Below, piece after piece: positions 60,690-64,000 of a stretch of 64,000 bases of DNA. Source of the stretch: GWF sp964610445 (GTDB taxonomy: Bacteria; Patescibacteriota; Microgenomatia; UBA1400; UBA12108); assembly GCA_964610445.1 (NCBI GenBank), contig CAZSVV010000001.1, forward strand, positions 1 through 64,000. The letters are read 5' to 3'. Position numbers and translations under genes: made by a program. The notes beneath the pieces are model-generated. The model saw nothing but the letters and a program-made list of their open reading frames with translations, ran no database searches and was not told the DNA's origin. The number at the start of each line of letters is the position of its first letter. Within the stretch, counting starts at the first letter, position 1.

Positions 60690-61598
60690 TTATTTTTCCT
60701 TGGCCACTTTCATAAAATAATCTTCGAGATTAGGTTTATCGATGCTGATCTCACTGTACTGAATGTTTTGTTTGGTTAGCTCGTAAAGAAATAGCGGGAG
60801 AATTTTTTCTTTTAGTTCGATTCGCACTACACCCTCTATTATATTTTTGGTTAATTTGCGACGCCTTAGTAGCTCATCGAGCTTTGACTCATTTTTGGTT
60901 ATGCGTAAATTGAGGAAACAGTCCTCGATTTTTTTGGCGAGGTTAGCGGGTGTATCGATGTCAAAAATCAAACCATCTTTGAGGATGAGGACCCTGTCAC
61001 ATAGCTCTTCGACTTCGGCCATGTTGTGGCTAGTTAGAATAATACTTTTATTAAAAGTCTCTCTTTGCTTGGCAAAGAACTCTCTCATATAGCTAGCTAC
61101 TTCTGGGTCGAGGCTCGCGGTTGGTTCGTCTAAGAGTAGTAACCGAGGATAGTTGACCATAGACCGAGCCAGGTTGACCCGGGTCTTTTGACCTGCGGAG
61201 AGTGCGGCGACCGGCATGTTCCATAGTTTTTCGAGACGGAAGAGCTCCATGATCTGTTTGAGTCTACGCCTTCGATCTGGGATCTGATAGAGCCATGCAG
61301 ACCATGTTAGATTTTCTTTGACACTGAGCCTCCAGGGCATGTCCACATAGGTAGAGGAAAAGTTGACTGTCTCGAGAATTTCTGACTTGTGGGTCACTAT
61401 ATCTTTGCCAAAGATACTAATACTACCACTGGTTGGAGTGAGGATACCCAGGAGCATCTGAAGTGTCGTGGTTTTGCCGGCGCCGTTGGGACCGAGGATG
61501 CCGAGGATCTCCCCTTCGGCCATATCAAAACTAATCCCCTTGATAATTGGTGAGTTCTTAAATGTCTTAGTTAGATTATTTACCTCAAGTATTGGCAT
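60690..61598 (-). CDS. ABC transporter ATP-binding protein
   Basis: 302 residues from the ATG at 61598. Walker A GPNGAGKTT (about 38-46), signature LSAGQKTRVNLA, Walker B LLLLDEPTASLD and the switch histidine in LTSHNMAE. TATACT (61610-61605) ends exactly 6 nt before the ATG, which decides this start over a longer frame. It powers the ABC-2 permease at 59894 and perhaps those at 62829 and 63633. Confidence 0.93.
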   Translation of the reverse strand: MPILEVNNLTKTFKNSPIIKGISFDMAEGEILGILGPNGAGKTTTLQMLLGILTPTSGSISIFGKDIVTHKSEILETVNFSSTYVDMPWRLSVKENLTWSAWLYQIPDRRRRLKQIMELFRLEKLWNMPVAALSAGQKTRVNLARSMVNYPRLLLLDEPTASLDPEVASYMREFFAKQRETFNKSIILTSHNMAEVEELCDRVLILKDGLIFDIDTPANLAKKIEDCFLNLRITKNESKLDELLRRRKLTKNIIEGVVRIELKEKILPLFLYELTKQNIQYSEISIDKPNLEDYFMKVAKEK

Positions 61599-61638
61599 TA
61601 GAATAGTATACCACTGGAGGTGTAGAATATCCTTTTGT

Positions 61639-62832
61639 ATGAATATTAAGTTAGCTAACAACATTCCAGCGTATTATGTGATGCGAGCTCTAACGCTACC
61701 ATTTTTTTGGCTGCCGATACTTTATTACTATCTAACTGCAATAAAAGGCTTTAGCGTGTATGAGACAACTATCCTACTAGGTTTGCAAGAGTTTTTGTTA
61801 ATCTTTCTAGAAGTCCCGACAGGAGTAGTGGCTGACAAAATATCGCGCAAGTTCTCTATCGCGCTCGGAACTCTCATTATCCCCTTACCCTTCGTATTTC
61901 TCCCCTATTTTGATTCTTTCACTGCAGTGGTAGTACTTTTTGTCTTTAGAGCAATCGGAAAAGCACTACTCTCAGGCGCGGATAGCGCCCTTCTTTATGA
62001 CACCCTACTTGACCTAGGGCGGACTAGTGAGTACAAAAACATTAAGACCAAAAGTGTAGCTTGGATGATGGGAGTCTCTGCTCTTGCGATATTCTTGGGC
62101 GGTTGGATGGGGCAGTACGGTATGTACCAATTAGCACTAACATTGCCACTACCACTCTACTTAATAGCCTTTGTTGCAATCTTACTGATGGTTGAGCCTG
62201 ATACCTCAAAAAAAGCTAAAGAGATCCAAGAAACTAATTATTTTAAGCACATCTTTAGTTCAGTAAAATTAGTAGTAAAAAACCACAAGATCCTAATACT
62301 CGCGATCGCTTTTGCCTTTCTCGAAGGACTCGCTGTTAATATGAAGTGGTATTACCCGGCCATATTTGGACACCTTGGATTTGGACTAGGATTGATCGGG
62401 ACCATCATGTCTGCCCTATATTTGGTTAAGTCTTTTGCATACGGGATAGGTTCCTCACTAATCCTCCCTAACGCTTATAAGAATACTAGTTTATGGCTGA
62501 GTATCGTTGCCGCCGCTTGGATAGTGAGTGGAGTGTTTACTAATGTATTTACCTCACTCCCCGCTCTCGTCTTGATACTACTTGGGTCTGAACTAGCGAT
62601 TAACTCAACCGAGGAGTTAATCCACGAAGGTCTAGAGAGTAGTGTTAGGGCGACAGCGATGTCCTTTGTTAATCTACTATCTAGCGTTTCTGCGACTATT
62701 ATGATCGGACTCTGGGGAGTCATAATTGATATTCAATCACTTCCAGCTTCGATGATGGTGCAAGGATTAATCTTTGCATTTATAACAATCTTACTTTGGC
62801 AAAACAAGAGTTACTTTTTATCAAAAAACTAA
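61639..62832 (+). CDS. Major facilitator superfamily transporter
   Basis: 397 residues, about twelve transmembrane helices. LEVPTGVVADKISRKFSI is the MFS motif A region with R-K in the TM2-TM3 loop. I take the ATG at 61639 (MNIKLANN); the longer frame would run through the divergent ATPase gene. It overlaps the convergent ABC-2 gene by 4 bp. Substrate unknown. Confidence 0.82.
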   Translation: MNIKLANNIPAYYVMRALTLPFFWLPILYYYLTAIKGFSVYETTILLGLQEFLLIFLEVPTGVVADKISRKFSIALGTLIIPLPFVFLPYFDSFTAVVVLFVFRAIGKALLSGADSALLYDTLLDLGRTSEYKNIKTKSVAWMMGVSALAIFLGGWMGQYGMYQLALTLPLPLYLIAFVAILLMVEPDTSKKAKEIQETNYFKHIFSSVKLVVKNHKILILAIAFAFLEGLAVNMKWYYPAIFGHLGFGLGLIGTIMSALYLVKSFAYGIGSSLILPNAYKNTSLWLSIVAAAWIVSGVFTNVFTSLPALVLILLGSELAINSTEELIHEGLESSVRATAMSFVNLLSSVSATIMIGLWGVIIDIQSLPASMMVQGLIFAFITILLWQNKSYFLSKN

Positions 62833-63629
62833 GATGATGCTGAGCTGTAGGTGAGTAAGGACTTTTTCCAATAGACTAGTGAGAGCTTGAACTGGACAAG
62901 TGCGATCAGCGCAAATCCAATTAATAGTGCTGGGTTGTAGAGATTAAAGATAATGTTGGCCGGAACTGTGGCCATTAGACCAAATGGGAAGAGATAAGTC
63001 AGCGCCCCGGCCCCCCACTTGCCGTACATAGATACTGGCATGGCAGCGAGTCGCTCTAGATCCCGATATAGCATGATAGTGTTATCTACTTCTAGATATC
63101 TAATACCGATCCCAAGCATAAAGATATGCCAAGAAATGGCCATGACAAAAGCAATAATTAGAGCGACAACGAGTGCAGTAACGAGCGGGAGAGTGAGCGC
63201 GTAGCCAGCACCGAGCCATGCCCAGACTACGATCCCACCATACGGAATGATGAGTAGGAGATCCATAGGATCGGTAAAACTAAAGAGACTGTAAAAGAGC
63301 TCTGAGAGAGGATTGAGGAGATAGAAATCAAAAGTACCATCGACTACTTTTTGGCGGAACATATAGATCCCGCGCATAAATAGCTGAGTGAGAGTGGAGA
63401 AGAAATTAAAGAGTGACAGAATTAGGATTGCTTGTTCGAGGTTATAACCACTAATCAGTTTGGCACGACCAACGACCAAATAGACTAGGAGAAATGCTGT
63501 ACTGAGTCGAAAAAGCTTGCCTGCAATAAAAAGTAGAGCAGCCCCACGAGCATTACTGATTTGACTTTGAAACTGCTGAGTAGTTAGCTTGAGCCAGACC
63601 TTGAAGTAGGGTTTTAGTTTTTGTAGCAT
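62829..63629 (-). CDS. ABC-2 family permease subunit (DUF990-like)
   Basis: 266 residues, six hydrophobic segments. GIYMFRQKVVDGTFDFYLLNPL and FPFGLMATVPANIIF match the paired permeases of the DUF990/ABC-2_membrane_6 type. It follows a second permease by 3 bp, so the exporter would have two different permease subunits. Confidence 0.78.
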   Translation of the reverse strand: MLQKLKPYFKVWLKLTTQQFQSQISNARGAALLFIAGKLFRLSTAFLLVYLVVGRAKLISGYNLEQAILILSLFNFFSTLTQLFMRGIYMFRQKVVDGTFDFYLLNPLSELFYSLFSFTDPMDLLLIIPYGGIVVWAWLGAGYALTLPLVTALVVALIIAFVMAISWHIFMLGIGIRYLEVDNTIMLYRDLERLAAMPVSMYGKWGAGALTYLFPFGLMATVPANIIFNLYNPALLIGFALIALVQFKLSLVYWKKSLLTYSSASS

Positions 63630-63632
63630 AGT

Positions 63633-64000
63633 CTATCTCCCCTCAGCCTCATAGCGTAGTAAGCCACGATTCCAGATATAGCGAGAAATGAAGTAGAGTA
63701 AAATCACCCAGACGAATTGCCCGATTAGATAGATCATAGTCGCACTACTGCCAAGATAGATCCGCAGAGGGATAAAGAGGAGGTAAGGGAAAGGTGTCCA
63801 TAAGAGAACGCTCTGCCAAAAACCGGAGAGCATGTCGAGTGGGAACATGGCGCCTGTTGCAAACTCAAGAATGACCATAAGTAGAAAGCGTGGAGCCCAG
63901 ACATCGCGAGTCCAGAATCCAAGAGAGCCAAAAATAATGTTGATGAAGAAGTAGATCAAAATCGCAAAGATAATAGAAACAACTGTGATCATGAGTGTAT
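63633..64000 (-). CDS. ABC-2 family permease subunit, 5' end outside window
   Basis: At least 119 residues of a protein that continues past the window end. Hydrophobic helices with LEFATGAMFPLDMLSGFWQS and TPFPYLLFIPLRIYLG are typical of the DUF990-like permease C-terminal half. An ATG at 63992 exists but is probably internal given the usual length of about 260 residues. Confidence 0.72.
   Translation of the reverse strand, partial: TLMITVVSIIFAILIYFFINIIFGSLGFWTRDVWAPRFLLMVILEFATGAMFPLDMLSGFWQSVLLWTPFPYLLFIPLRIYLGSSATMIYLIGQFVWVILLYFISRYIWNRGLLRYEAEGR

Noticed and set aside
1..64000. CRISPR array, rRNA genes, insertion sequences, prophage
   Set aside because: No regular direct repeats, no rRNA-like stretches and no transposase, integrase or phage structural genes were seen.
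1..64000. UGA recoded as glycine
   Set aside because: Several genes end plausibly at TGA (for example 1539 and 4570) and proteins keep full family length without reading through TGA.

Overview
The window reads as chromosome from a bacterium of the Candidate Phyla Radiation (Patescibacteria). This is an inference from gene content: an archaeal-type aspartyl-tRNA synthetase, a short prolyl-tRNA synthetase with a zinc ribbon where most bacteria carry the editing insert, DUF3048 and DUF4446 proteins, many small one- to four-helix membrane proteins of unknown family, and very tight gene packing. UAA, UAG and UGA all act as stops, so there is no UGA recoding as in Gracilibacteria. I cannot place it to a phylum. 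Three runs of 10 N (18054, 19236, 60616) are scaffold gaps; the first two break genes.

Layout. 1-2975: a truncated methyltransferase, then a membrane-lipid cluster (YdjM-like protein, CDP-alcohol phosphatidyltransferase, CarS-like CDP-lipid synthase) and an EamA transporter. 3047-6183: glycogen synthase and alpha-glucan phosphorylase. 6215-8445: redox repair (membrane thioredoxin plus a CcdA-MsrA fusion). 8447-13331: a CaCA exchanger cluster, Lon protease and an RluB-type pseudouridine synthase. 13398-17902: YibE/F protein, then a five-gene operon (two unknown proteins, CobW GTPase, Fur/Zur regulator, ZIP transporter) behind a promoter with twin palindromic operators. 17903-24099: rhodanese, TspO and DUF1653, then a copper operon (ArsR-YHS, CopA, SafE-cupredoxin, HMA chaperone). 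24130-29024: NTase, NUDIX, MFS and three peptidase-S51-like proteins (a fourth lies at 19262). 29041-36129: mixed genes including MscL, an RRM protein and a bactofilin-like membrane protein. 36211-37876: an AT-rich patch with an orphan gene, a GNAT protein and tRNA-Gln with a small palindromic element attached to its 3' end.

38666-50249 is a translation and RNA-processing block: HD protein, T-box-proS, gltX, T-box-aspS-ybaK, carboxypeptidase, recJ, cca, metallophosphoesterase and RNase P RNA. 50251-64000 holds secDF, a wHTH/AbrB pair, DUF3048 and DUF4446 proteins, an anchored retropepsin-like protein, uppP, a TM-helix-repeat channel-like protein, an AI-2E-family permease, miaA and an ABC-2 exporter cut off by the window end.

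Two regulatory themes stand out. First, many transcription units carry a -10 box whose last base lies exactly 6 nt before the ATG, so the A of the start codon would be the first transcribed base (leaderless mRNAs); internal operon genes instead show Shine-Dalgarno sites. Second, the proS and aspS leaders are transcription-terminating T-boxes far shorter than the classical form, and in both the cognate codon (CCC for Pro, GAC for Asp) sits at positions 3-5 of a 7-nt hairpin loop.
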